The notes under the pieces: generated by a model
Seen by the model: the letters and a program-made list of their open reading frames with translations, nothing else
Databases searched by the model: none
Told to the model about the DNA's origin: nothing
DNA from: Campylobacteraceae bacterium UBA1877
Lineage (GTDB): Bacteria > Campylobacterota > Campylobacteria > Campylobacterales > Campylobacteraceae
Direction of reading: 5' to 3'
NCBI GenBank assembly: GCA_002352945.1
Contig: DDHL01000105.1
Span: 39,288-52,619, forward strand
DNA length: 13,332 nucleotides
Made by a program: the position numbers and the translations under genes
Part shown: positions 6,659 to 12,994 of the stretch, piece by piece
Layout: each line of letters opens with the position of its first letter
Position numbering within the stretch: the stretch's first letter is position 1

Positions 6659-7747
6659 TTAAAGCTCGCGTTTTAGAATCTCTTCTAAGACAACGGTTGC
6701 GTATGAGCCTTTTTGTAAAGTAAAATGCATCTCAAACCACGCCTCTTCTTTGCGGTAGTTATATTCAACATCTTTTGCAAAACTCCATGCAAAACGGTGT
6801 GTTCCTCGCATCTTATCTAAAAATGAAAGAGCTTGTTGGTAATATTTTGACTCAATTTGGCCTGCAATTTTTTCAGCACGCAAGCCTTTGTTTCCAGCAA
6901 GCCAGCCAGCTAGTGTAATCTCTTGGGCGCTAAAGCGTAAACTTTCACTTTTTGGATCTTGGCAAATAAAAGCCTTTCCATGGGGAAAATGGTGGCAAAT
7001 ATCACCCTCAAAGAGTTTTAAAAAAGGTTTTTGGGCTTTTAAATCTTTAGATGTGTTTAAATCAAATCCTAAAGATTTGCTAATCTCCTTTGGACTAAAG
7101 TCTTGGACAATTTTTGAAATTTCAATGCGATATGAGAGCCATTCGTTAAAAAGATAGCTTTGAAAAGCGCTAATTAAAAAGTCTCTGATTTTACGGTTTT
7201 TTTCCCTTCTTTTGCCCTCTAAGATTTCCAACCCTTGCGCATAATTTTGTCTGTTTACTCCAAAGCGCTGGTATCCAAAGTAGTTTGGAAAGCCCTCTTT
7301 TTGGATAGTTTTAAGGGCTTGCTCGAGTTTGAGTGCATCAACTGGTAAAACTTTTTTTAAGCGGATAAAGAAGCGATTTCCTAGTAGATGGCCGATTTTT
7401 ATCTTATTATTGTGAAATGTGGTTGATAAGATTTTGATTTTATCATGGTTAAAATTTTCAAGCTTTGGAAGATAGGATTTGTGAATACTAATATACTGGG
7501 TTGTCATTCCATCTTTGTCTTTTAAACCAGCATACCCAAAATCTCGCACTTTAGCCCCGCTTGCTTCACTAAAAGCTTTTAGCATCTGCCACGTAGTTAA
7601 ATCCCTTTTTCTTACATGTAAAACCGCATGCTCTCCCTCGCCACTAAAATCGTAAAGGGGAATTTCATTGACGATAAAATCACTACTGTTTTTTGTAAAA
7701 TGGACGCTTGTTATTGGGCTGTGATTCATAAAAAAAAGTCTTGGCAC
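6659..7747 (-). CDS. truD: tRNA pseudouridine(13) synthase TruD
   Basis: Isomerises U13 of tRNA-Glu (and some other tRNAs) to pseudouridine. Of the 362 residues, ITSVHFTKNSSDFIVNEIPL (12-31) and FSGEGEHAVLHVRKRDLTTW (34-53) are the family start, GYAGLKDKDGMTTQ (71-84) holds catalytic D77, and NYFGYQRFG (155-163) is the second signature (usually NYFGEQRFG). The start is GTG at 7745-7747 behind AAGGA. An in-frame ATG six codons later is possible, but RLFF-NHSPI appears to be conserved in relatives, which favours GTG. It follows thiL with a 2-nt gap. The same thiL-truD neighbourhood is known in Campylobacter. A palindrome copy encodes LHVR at 43-46 and another lies 5 nt past the stop. Confidence 0.94.
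   Translation of the reverse strand: MPRLFFMNHSPITSVHFTKNSSDFIVNEIPLYDFSGEGEHAVLHVRKRDLTTWQMLKAFSEASGAKVRDFGYAGLKDKDGMTTQYISIHKSYLPKLENFNHDKIKILSTTFHNNKIKIGHLLGNRFFIRLKKVLPVDALKLEQALKTIQKEGFPNYFGYQRFGVNRQNYAQGLEILEGKRREKNRKIRDFLISAFQSYLFNEWLSYRIEISKIVQDFSPKEISKSLGFDLNTSKDLKAQKPFLKLFEGDICHHFPHGKAFICQDPKSESLRFSAQEITLAGWLAGNKGLRAEKIAGQIESKYYQQALSFLDKMRGTHRFAWSFAKDVEYNYRKEEAWFEMHFTLQKGSYATVVLEEILKREL
7612..7621. repeat. TTACATGTAA palindrome, exact copy
   Basis: Inside truD, encoding LHVR. Confidence 0.8.
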
Positions 7748-7749
7748 AT

Positions 7750-8574
7750 TTAATCCTTAAAATGGTGTTCTTTGCATGGTGAACGAAATTTTCCCCTTGT
7801 TGCTTTTGCGATAATGCGAAAAGGGGTCTTTGTTTTTTGAGAAATTGTGTATAATTTTGCTAAAAATTTTGGATGAAAACTAAAGAGCATTTCGTACTCT
7901 TCGCCGCTACATAGCTCTTCTTTGGTAAGTTTACATGTAAAAGAAACTCCAATATTGTTTATTTTACATAGTCTTGATAAATCCTTGCCAATACCATCAG
8001 ATAGATCCATTCCAGCGCTTAAAAATGGTGCAGCTTTGTAGATAAAATTTGATCGCAAAAGTGGCGAAAAAAATCTTGATGTTTTATGCAGTTTCCCCCC
8101 TCTTAAAAGGGTTTTTAAATCTTTTAAACTACTTCCAACCTTTCCTGTGTGGGCTATGAGGTGGCCGATTTTAGTTCCTTTTCGCCAAAGGGGGCGGTCT
8201 GTTTGGGAGATAATGGTTATGCTAATAACGAGGTTTGAGCCTGATGTTGTATCTCCACCAATAAGCTCAATATTCCACTTATCGCACTCTTTAATAAAAG
8301 CTTGCGATAAAGTCTTTAGCTCTTCTTTTGTAAAGTTTGATGGAATAGTTATGCCAATGAGAGCATATTTTGGTTTGGCATTCATGGCAATTGCATCTGA
8401 AATATTAACAAGCATGCTTTTTTTAGCAATCTGCTCCAAACTCATCCACTCTCTGCGAAAATGGGTGTGTTCGGCAAAAATATCTTTTGAGTAGACTAAG
8501 TTTCCAATAACCGCCCCATCATCGCCAATTTTTGGAGATGGAAATTGGGAAATTACAAAAGCTTCTTTGTCCAT
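7750..8574 (-). CDS. thiL: Thiamine-monophosphate kinase ThiL
   Basis: Phosphorylates thiamine monophosphate to the cofactor thiamine diphosphate. The 274 residues are short against about 325 in E. coli. Motifs in order: GDDGA (17-21), the substrate/Mg loop VNISDAIAMNAKP (56-68), GGDTTSG (106-112) and MDLSDGIGKDL (189-199), where the acidic residues bind Mg-ATP. ATG at 8572-8574 follows AAGGAG. It is the first gene of the thiL-truD pair and is divergent from the 8720 gene, with a shared 145-bp promoter region. No other thiamine genes are nearby and no THI-box riboswitch is visible in the short leader. A palindrome copy encodes FTCK at 212-215. Confidence 0.94.
   Translation of the reverse strand: MDKEAFVISQFPSPKIGDDGAVIGNLVYSKDIFAEHTHFRREWMSLEQIAKKSMLVNISDAIAMNAKPKYALIGITIPSNFTKEELKTLSQAFIKECDKWNIELIGGDTTSGSNLVISITIISQTDRPLWRKGTKIGHLIAHTGKVGSSLKDLKTLLRGGKLHKTSRFFSPLLRSNFIYKAAPFLSAGMDLSDGIGKDLSRLCKINNIGVSFTCKLTKEELCSGEEYEMLFSFHPKFLAKLYTISQKTKTPFRIIAKATRGKFRSPCKEHHFKD
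7930..7941. repeat. TTACATGTAA palindrome, 12-bp perfect copy
   Basis: TTTACATGTAAA inside thiL, encoding FTCK. Confidence 0.8.
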
Positions 8575-8595
8575 TTATGCTCCTTAAGTTGCGCT

Positions 8596-8601
8596 ATTGT
8601 A
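8596..8601 (-). promoter_or_regulatory. Candidate -10 box (TACAAT) for thiL-truD
   Basis: Minus-strand GGTACAATAG, with TACAAT at 8596-8601, lies about 21 nt before the thiL ATG. The leader would be short and would contain the AAGGAG ribosome site. No -35 element is evident. Confidence 0.45.
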
Positions 8602-8654
8602 CCTTTGAATGTGTTAATCTTGCTTGATTTCATCTACTTTTCATCACAAATGCG

Positions 8655-8660
8655 TATAAT
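8655..8660 (+). promoter_or_regulatory. Candidate -10 box (TATAAT), distal promoter of the 8720 gene
   Basis: A perfect TATAAT in a TGCGTATAATTT context on the plus strand, 59 nt before the ATG at 8720. It would give a leader of about 50 nt. Confidence 0.4.
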
Positions 8661-8692
8661 TTCCAAAGCTTAAGTTGAGATTTTGTACACTA

Positions 8693-8698
8693 TACAAT
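8693..8698 (+). promoter_or_regulatory. Candidate -10 box (TACAAT), proximal promoter of the 8720 gene
   Basis: CACTATACAATTG carries TACAAT at 8693-8698, about 21 nt before the ATG. This leaves a short leader that still contains the GAGGAG ribosome site at 8709-8714. It matches the hexamer used before thiL, the S4 gene and dctP. Confidence 0.4.
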
Positions 8699-8719
8699 TG
8701 TTTTTTTCGAGGAGTTTTT

Positions 8720-9862
8720 ATGATGCGCACTTTTTCAATTTCACTTTTTCGTTTTGATGCGGCAATTGATTATCTGCCCTACTATGCAAAATATTCACTC
8801 AAGTTAGATTGCAGCGCATCCTTGAAAGATTTATTAAATAGCATAAAATCTAAAGATGTACTTGTGAATCTGAGTGATGATGGTGTTTGTGTTAACGGCT
8901 ATGCAACCGCTTTGGACGTTTCTTTAGAGAGGATTTATGAGCGTTTAGGGGATGAGCTTTTGATTGAGCCTTTGGATAAAAAAAGAGCTACAAAAGATTT
9001 GATAATCAATAAGGATGATTTTTTAGAGAGGTTTGATCTTTTAGCCCCTTATGTAGAGCATTCGGATAGAGATTTTTTCCAAACTCTTATCTTGATTCAC
9101 TACGCCTCTTACGCGTTGCGATTTGACCCAGAAATTTATGGAAGTGCATTTTACTACTTTTGCGCCAAAATGGTTAAAAAGTATCCCCAATTTGAAAAAG
9201 AGATTATTGAGATAGTTAGTGATTTAGATGCAGGAATTGGCTATCATTTGCCTCTTGAATTTAAACTCTTTGATCCTCCAAAGGATTTAGAACCTGAGAT
9301 TGAGCAGTTAAAAAAGAGAGTCAAAGAGTACTTTCCAGATCGCATTAAAGAGCCTTTAGATAGTGCTAAAAATCCAATAACCAAGCCACTTGAGAGCTTT
9401 TTGGGTTGTGCAAAAGATGAAGTAAGCGCGACACTAAAAGAGGATTTGATAAAGCATAAGTTTGATGGCTTTAAGGCAGGAATCTACCTTGGAAAAACTC
9501 CAAAAATCTCTTCATTAATGCAAAAAATTATCGATATTAGCGCCCTTAAAGTTTATATGTTAAAAAGCACACACAATCCTGATGGAGAAAGTTTAATCGA
9601 GTATAATTCAAAAATGGCTTATAAAATGGCTGGAGAGATTTTGCTTGAAGCTTTAGACAATGGGTGTGACTTTTTACTTGTTGATGATCCGGCTCATTTG
9701 GCCATGTTTGATAAAAAACAAAAAGCTATCCAAAAGGCAGTTGGGCGAGCTATTGGGATTCCAGTAATTAGCGTTGAGCAGCTAGTTTTTATAGCTTTAG
9801 GTGAGATTGAAGCATCGCAGGTTTTAACGCACGAGATAAAGCCACAGTTTCTTCCCCAGTAA
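8720..9862 (+). CDS. Conserved hypothetical protein: SdhB-like N-terminus and degenerate CCG (HdrB-type) C-terminus without Fe-S cysteines
   Basis: Function not known to me. ATG at 8720-8722 is chosen because GAGGAG stands 5 nt before it. An upstream TTG at 8675 lies ahead of that site and of the likely transcript start. The 380 residues show an N-terminal strand-rich piece (FSISLFRFDAAIDYLPYY, 5-22) reminiscent of the beta-grasp start of SdhB/FrdB. A helical middle follows. The C-terminus (about 276-362) runs SLIEYNSKMAYKMAGEIL, then DFLLVDDPAHLAMFDKKQ and IPVISVEQLVFIALG. That is the layout of a CCG domain end, with VDDPAH where functional domains have CPxCH. Only five scattered cysteines remain (31, 57, 148, 230, 316) and none form CxxC. 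It looks like a Campylobacterota-specific family, perhaps a non-redox scaffold (inference). No signal peptide or membrane helix is seen. Confidence 0.75.
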   Translation: MMRTFSISLFRFDAAIDYLPYYAKYSLKLDCSASLKDLLNSIKSKDVLVNLSDDGVCVNGYATALDVSLERIYERLGDELLIEPLDKKRATKDLIINKDDFLERFDLLAPYVEHSDRDFFQTLILIHYASYALRFDPEIYGSAFYYFCAKMVKKYPQFEKEIIEIVSDLDAGIGYHLPLEFKLFDPPKDLEPEIEQLKKRVKEYFPDRIKEPLDSAKNPITKPLESFLGCAKDEVSATLKEDLIKHKFDGFKAGIYLGKTPKISSLMQKIIDISALKVYMLKSTHNPDGESLIEYNSKMAYKMAGEILLEALDNGCDFLLVDDPAHLAMFDKKQKAIQKAVGRAIGIPVISVEQLVFIALGEIEASQVLTHEIKPQFLPQ

Positions 9863-9864
9863 AA

Positions 9865-9913
9865 TTTCAAAGCATCGGTGGTTTTAAGCTCGCTGGTGCT
9901 TTGAAAGCTTTTT
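9865..9913 (+). terminator. Long stem-loop followed by a U-run: probable rho-independent terminator of the 8720 gene
   Basis: Arms 9865-9881 and 9890-9906 pair over 17 bp around the 8-nt loop TTTTAAGC. Ten outer pairs are Watson-Crick (TTTCAAAGCA with TGCTTTGAAA) and the inner seven include four G-U wobbles. GC then TTTTT (9909-9913) follows. It begins 2 nt after the stop codon. Because the wobbles become A-C mismatches on the opposite strand, the structure is built for plus-strand RNA. The stem is long for a terminator, so a 3'-end-derived small RNA or a processing signal is an alternative. Confidence 0.6.
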
Positions 9914-9940
9914 AGCTTCTTTTAACGGCTCATAAGCTAA
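9912..9940 (+). promoter_or_regulatory. Second inverted repeat just before the uracil-DNA glycosylase gene
   Basis: TTAGCTT (9912-9918) and AAGCTAA (9934-9940) are perfect 7-bp arms with a 15-nt loop. They end 10 nt before the ATG at 9951, which has no evident Shine-Dalgarno sequence. It could influence translation start or be a protein site. It is short enough to be chance. Confidence 0.3.
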
Positions 9941-9950
9941 CATATCAACC

Positions 9951-10619
9951 ATGACTTCCATACAAAAAATCCACCTCTTGCACAAATTGTACAAATATCG
10001 TGCTTTGGGGTATGAGTATATTGCTTATGAGCACAATTTAACCAGCAAGCCTGGCACCATCAGCCAGCCTAGCGCAACTTTAGATGCACTTGCTCATTCA
10101 ATTAGAAATTGTCATCTTTGCCCTTTGTCAAAATCGCGTAAAAATATCGTTTTTGGCGAGGGAAACCAGAGGGCTGATTTGATGTTTATTGGAGAAGCTC
10201 CAGGTGCAACAGAGGATGAGACAGGACGTCCTTTTGTGGGCTTAGCTGGACAGCTTTTGACAAAAATTATTGAAAATGTTTTACATGTAAAAAGAAGCGA
10301 GGTTTATGTAGCAAATATAGTAAAATGCAGGCCAAAAAACAATCGTGTGCCTACGCTTGAAGAGGCCGATGCTTGCAGGCCTTTTTTGATGGAACAGATT
10401 GAGCTTGTAAAACCACGCATCATCGTAGCTCTTGGTTCTACGAGTTATCACCATTTAACCGGTGAATTTGATACAAAAATTTCTCAAATACGCGGCTCAG
10501 TGATAGATTTTGGAGGTGCTAAGCTTATTCCAACCTATCATCCTAGTTTTTTACTTAGAAATCCTTCTGCTAAGAGGGATGTTTATCATGATATGTTAAA
10601 GGTTAAATCACTCCTATGA
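9951..10619 (+). CDS. Family 4 uracil-DNA glycosylase ([4Fe-4S] type)
   Basis: Removes uracil from DNA as the first step of base excision repair. The 222 residues carry the family 4 pattern: Fe-S ligands C54 and C57 (NCHLCPLSKSR), C126 (NIVKCRPKNNR) and C142 (ADACRPFL), active-site motif GEAPGATEDETGRPFVG (81-97) and HPSFLLRNP (197-205). The N-terminal helix (HLLHKLYKYRALGYEYI, 8-24) is common in relatives, which supports ATG 9951 despite the lack of a ribosome site. The 88 bp ahead hold two stem-loops. The stop overlaps the next ATG (ATGA), so the exported protein downstream is translationally coupled. A palindrome copy encodes LHVK at 111-114. Confidence 0.93.
   Translation: MTSIQKIHLLHKLYKYRALGYEYIAYEHNLTSKPGTISQPSATLDALAHSIRNCHLCPLSKSRKNIVFGEGNQRADLMFIGEAPGATEDETGRPFVGLAGQLLTKIIENVLHVKRSEVYVANIVKCRPKNNRVPTLEEADACRPFLMEQIELVKPRIIVALGSTSYHHLTGEFDTKISQIRGSVIDFGGAKLIPTYHPSFLLRNPSAKRDVYHDMLKVKSLL
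10279..10292. repeat. TTACATGTAA palindrome, 14-bp perfect copy (TTTTACATGTAAAA)
   Basis: Inside the uracil-DNA glycosylase gene, encoding LHVK; the only copy in a plus-strand gene. Confidence 0.8.
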
Positions 10620-11824
10620 AAAAAGTTATTACACTCTTAGTTTCGTTTTTTATGGTTGCTTCACCATTGCTTGCTGCAAGCTCGCGGCTTTCTCCTATAT
10701 TGGTTCCTCAGCAGATTTACTTAGATACTGATGGGCAAGCTTGCAATGCCCAATGTCTTAAAGAGTTGATTGAAAAAGAGTTTTATTTCTCATTTTTGGC
10801 CAAATATCCAAATGCTGCTGCAACAAGTGAAAATTTACAAGAGCTATATGTGGATTTGAGCATACTTTTTGGTTTAGATGCTCAAGGAGATAAGCCTGCA
10901 ATTAGGCTTGCTGTTTTGATGCCCCAAAAGCGTATTCGCGGGTATGCGATAACTACTGTTAATACTATCATTGCCTATCTTTTGCACCGTGAACACCACT
11001 TTGATATAAAGGTTTTTAACATTGATGATGAAAGCCAAACAAGCATTAAAGAGGCGCTTGATGAAATAAGAGCTGAGGGTTTTGAGTATGTAATAGCTCC
11101 AGTTACTCCAGAGGGAGCTAGCAGACTCTCTTACTACGCGGACGGATTGCAGCTTTACATTCCAACTGTCAATCGAAAAGTGGTTCCAAACGCTCCAAAG
11201 GAGATTTTGTTTGGTGGGATTGACTATGAGGATCAAATCAGGGTTTTGATGGAAAAAACAAATGAAAAAGTTGCTCTTTTTTCTGATGGGAGCGTTTTAG
11301 CTTCAAGCCTTGATAGAATGACTGAAGAGATTGCGGGAACTGTTGTGTTTAAAAAAGAGCTTGATAATTCTCGTATTGATTTTAAAAGAATGTTAAAAGG
11401 CAATAGCCGCTTGCAAAACAGCTCAATATTTTTAAATACACCCCTTGTAAAAAGCAGCCTTTTAGCTTCGCAGCTACGCGTGTATGAGATTGAGCCTTAT
11501 GTTTTGCTCTCTACGCAGATAAACTATCATCCTATGCTTTTGTCTTTAACTCAATACGAAGATAGGCAAAAGCTTTTAGTGGCAAATGTGATAGACTTTG
11601 TGCCCTCACATTTGCGTGTTGTAAATGAATTGCTCGGCCATAGCATTGAGTATGACTGGGTAAATTATGCTACTAGCATTGGGATTGACTACTTTTACAC
11701 ACATTACTTCAATGCAGAAGCAACAACTCTATTTAAAGAGATGGTTGATGAGTTTCAAGTTAAATACACTACCAAGCTATTCAAGGCTGGACGATACAGA
11801 TTCTTTCTCGCTGAGGAGGAATGA
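10616..11824 (+). CDS. Exported protein of unknown function, possible type I periplasmic-binding fold
   Basis: Not recognised by name. The 402 residues begin with a clear Sec signal peptide (MKKVITLLVSFFMVASPLLA, 1-20, cleavage before ASS), with no lipobox cysteine. C43 and C47 (QACNAQC) could form a small disulfide loop in the periplasm. The strand-helix rhythm of AIRLAVLMPQ (95-104), EGFEYVIAPVTPEGASRL (154-171), LYIPTVNR (180-187) and KVALFSDGSVLASSLDRM resembles type I solute-binding or LpoA-like folds. This is a fold impression only. ATG at 10616-10618 overlaps the glycosylase stop. Pairing with a DNA-repair gene is probably transcriptional convenience. Its last 48 nt overlap the convergent thioesterase gene. 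Confidence 0.8.
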   Translation: MKKVITLLVSFFMVASPLLAASSRLSPILVPQQIYLDTDGQACNAQCLKELIEKEFYFSFLAKYPNAAATSENLQELYVDLSILFGLDAQGDKPAIRLAVLMPQKRIRGYAITTVNTIIAYLLHREHHFDIKVFNIDDESQTSIKEALDEIRAEGFEYVIAPVTPEGASRLSYYADGLQLYIPTVNRKVVPNAPKEILFGGIDYEDQIRVLMEKTNEKVALFSDGSVLASSLDRMTEEIAGTVVFKKELDNSRIDFKRMLKGNSRLQNSSIFLNTPLVKSSLLASQLRVYEIEPYVLLSTQINYHPMLLSLTQYEDRQKLLVANVIDFVPSHLRVVNELLGHSIEYDWVNYATSIGIDYFYTHYFNAEATTLFKEMVDEFQVKYTTKLFKAGRYRFFLAEEE

Positions 11825-12172
11825 GAGCGCTTCGTCGTGAATTTTGGTAGGTTTGCCGTTGCATACGTATGCTAGAGTAATGTCTGCCCAAAAAAGCATT
11901 TTATCATCGCGAGTGATTTCGTGACGCACAACGCATGAAACCTTTTTGCACTCTAAAACTTTAACCTTTACATGTAAAAGGTCTCCAAACTTTGCAGGGG
12001 CTAAATAGTGGGCGTTTATGTCTTTGACTACAAAATGGCAATTGCCCTCCCCTGGGTTCACTCCAGCTTGGAAAAATCTTTCGCTTCTTGCTCGTTCGCA
12101 ATATTTTATGTAATTTGTATGATAAACAATACCGCCCATATCGGTGTCTTCGTAATAGACTCGTATTTTCAT
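11777..12172 (-). CDS. ybgC: YbgC/FadM-family acyl-CoA thioesterase
   Basis: Hot-dog-fold hydrolase acting on short or aromatic acyl-CoA (or acyl-carrier-protein) thioesters. YbgC is linked to the Tol-Pal cluster or phospholipid metabolism in other bacteria; no tol genes are present here. The 131 residues begin KIRVYYEDTDMGGIVYHTNY, the family active-site stretch, with D11 at the position of catalytic Asp17 of 4-hydroxybenzoyl-CoA thioesterase. ERARSERF follows. ATG at 12170-12172 is preferred (AAAAGG about 8 nt upstream, right distance to the motif) over a TTG 13 codons earlier. The last 48 nt are antisense to the end of the exported-protein gene. A palindrome copy encodes LHVK. Confidence 0.9.
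   Translation of the reverse strand: MKIRVYYEDTDMGGIVYHTNYIKYCERARSERFFQAGVNPGEGNCHFVVKDINAHYLAPAKFGDLLHVKVKVLECKKVSCVVRHEITRDDKMLFWADITLAYVCNGKPTKIHDEALSFLLSEKESVSSSLE
11967..11978. repeat. TTACATGTAA palindrome, 12-bp perfect copy
   Basis: Inside the thioesterase gene, encoding LHVK. Confidence 0.8.
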
Positions 12173-12224
12173 CGTTATAGCCTTTTGGAGTTTTTTGCAA
12201 TATAGATGCAAGTGTGTAATGTGG

Positions 12225-12230
12225 ATTATA
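12225..12230 (-). promoter_or_regulatory. Candidate -10 box (TATAAT) of the thioesterase gene
   Basis: Minus-strand GTTGTATAATCCACA, with TATAAT at 12225-12230, gives a leader of about 45 nt. The 11-mer TATAATCCACA recurs at the antitoxin promoter (12984-12994). The rest of the gap to the toxin stop (12231-12330) holds only AT-rich sequence in which I see no gene and no clear terminator. Confidence 0.45.
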
Positions 12231-12330
12231 CAACGCTCTGGCTTTTATAGTACTTTTTTCAATATTTTTTTCAATTTAACTCCTATACATTTTCAAGAAC
12301 TACAAAATAAACACTCTCTTTAAATGTTTG

Positions 12331-12672
12331 CTAGGAAGTACATAAAGGCAAGAATTTATTGAAATGAAGATTTATAAGTTCACTAAGCTCTTCATTGCTT
12401 AGTGTTTCTTTATCGGTTTTTGAATATATTGAAATTAGTATAATTTTTTCTTCCATTTGTCTATATATAATCACCCTAAAACCTCCACTTTTACCAGTGG
12501 GGATTGAAGAGTTTTTGACTCGCTTCTTGTACAAATTGCAACCCAAATAAATTCCCAAGTCTTGTTTGGTGATAATCTCACTTACAGCTTGTTGCAAATC
12601 TGTTTTTAAGAGTTTGTATTTTTTAGATAGTTTTTTTGCTTCTTTTAAAAAATTATCACTATATTCAATCAT
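12331..12672 (-). CDS. RelE/ParE-superfamily toxin of a type II toxin-antitoxin pair
   Basis: Small basic protein of 113 residues, likely a ribosome-dependent mRNA endonuclease (RelE branch) or gyrase poison (ParE branch); which one cannot be told by eye. The helical start SDNFLKEAKKLSKKYKLLK (5-23) and the core GKSGGFRVIIYR (60-71), KIILISIYSKTDKETLS (76-92) match the RelE/ParE beta-sheet with its basic residues. The start overlaps the antitoxin end by 8 nt, the classic antitoxin-first order. No terminator is evident after the stop. The extension after the last strand (NLHFNKFLPLCTS) is of unclear role. Confidence 0.83.
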   Translation of the reverse strand: MIEYSDNFLKEAKKLSKKYKLLKTDLQQAVSEIITKQDLGIYLGCNLYKKRVKNSSIPTGKSGGFRVIIYRQMEEKIILISIYSKTDKETLSNEELSELINLHFNKFLPLCTS

Positions 12673-12952
12673 CTAATTGATTCCACAATGTATCAATTGA
12701 ATGGGTTTTGTTATCCTTTACATCTTTAAGACCTCTTTTTATGGAAGTTAATATTTTTTTAGCTTCCACTTCTTTTAAAGCCTCTTTCATGGACTCATAT
12801 TCATCTTTTGAAATAACTACAGCTTCAATTCTATTGTTTTTTAATATGGCTAGTTTATCTACACTATGATCTTTGATTTGCCCTAAGTATTTTCCAAACT
12901 TTTTGGCAAATTCAGAAGATGGAATTAATTCATTTGCTCCATATACTACCAT
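12665..12952 (-). CDS. Phd/YefM-family antitoxin
   Basis: Neutralises the toxin encoded directly downstream and normally represses its own promoter. Of the 95 residues, ELIPSSEFAKKFGKYLGQI (8-26) and KLAILKNNRIEAVVISKDEYESM (33-55) form the Phd/YefM DNA-binding and dimerisation fold. The charged helical tail (56-95, ending DTLWNQLDD) is the expected toxin-binding part. ATG at 12950-12952 follows AGGAG with good spacing. An extended -10 box and a dyad stand upstream, fitting autoregulation. Confidence 0.85.
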   Translation of the reverse strand: MVVYGANELIPSSEFAKKFGKYLGQIKDHSVDKLAILKNNRIEAVVISKDEYESMKEALKEVEAKKILTSIKRGLKDVKDNKTHSIDTLWNQLDD

Positions 12953-12988
12953 ACAATACTCCTATAAATTTTCCGTATTATTTTGTGG

Positions 12989-12994
12989 ATTATA
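12989..12994 (-). promoter_or_regulatory. Extended -10 promoter (TGTTATAAT) of the toxin-antitoxin operon
   Basis: Minus-strand ATGTTATAATCC contains TATAAT (12989-12994) with TG one base upstream, an extended -10 form and the best promoter in the window. Transcription would start near 12982, giving a leader of about 30 nt with AGGAG. Confidence 0.55.

Noticed and set aside
8583..8677. Direct repeat CTTAAGTTG (8583-8591 and 8669-8677) in the thiL/8720 divergent gap
   Set aside because: Nine bases only, and one copy is explained by the thiL ribosome site, so shared regulation is not supported.
8675..8719. Upstream TTG start for the 380-residue protein
   Set aside because: It lies before the GAGGAG ribosome site and includes the proximal -10 box; the added residues (RFCTLYNCFFRGVF) look non-native. 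ATG 8720 is far better placed.
10874..11236. 120-residue minus-strand frame inside the exported-protein gene
   Set aside because: Antisense shadow; composition is unlike the neighbouring proteins and no start signals are seen.
12173..12211. TTG-initiated 13-residue extension of the thioesterase
   Set aside because: The family motif starts within a few residues of the internal ATG at 12172, which has its own AAAAGG; the extension has no homologous counterpart I know of.
11961..12233. 90-residue overlapping minus-strand frame across the thioesterase
   Set aside because: Shadow of the thioesterase gene in another frame, with low-complexity basic content and no motif.
12250..12292. Mini-frame with AGGAG and TTG start reading MKKILKKVL on the minus strand
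   Set aside because: Only nine codons in AT-rich DNA; resembles a truncated signal peptide but chance is the better explanation.
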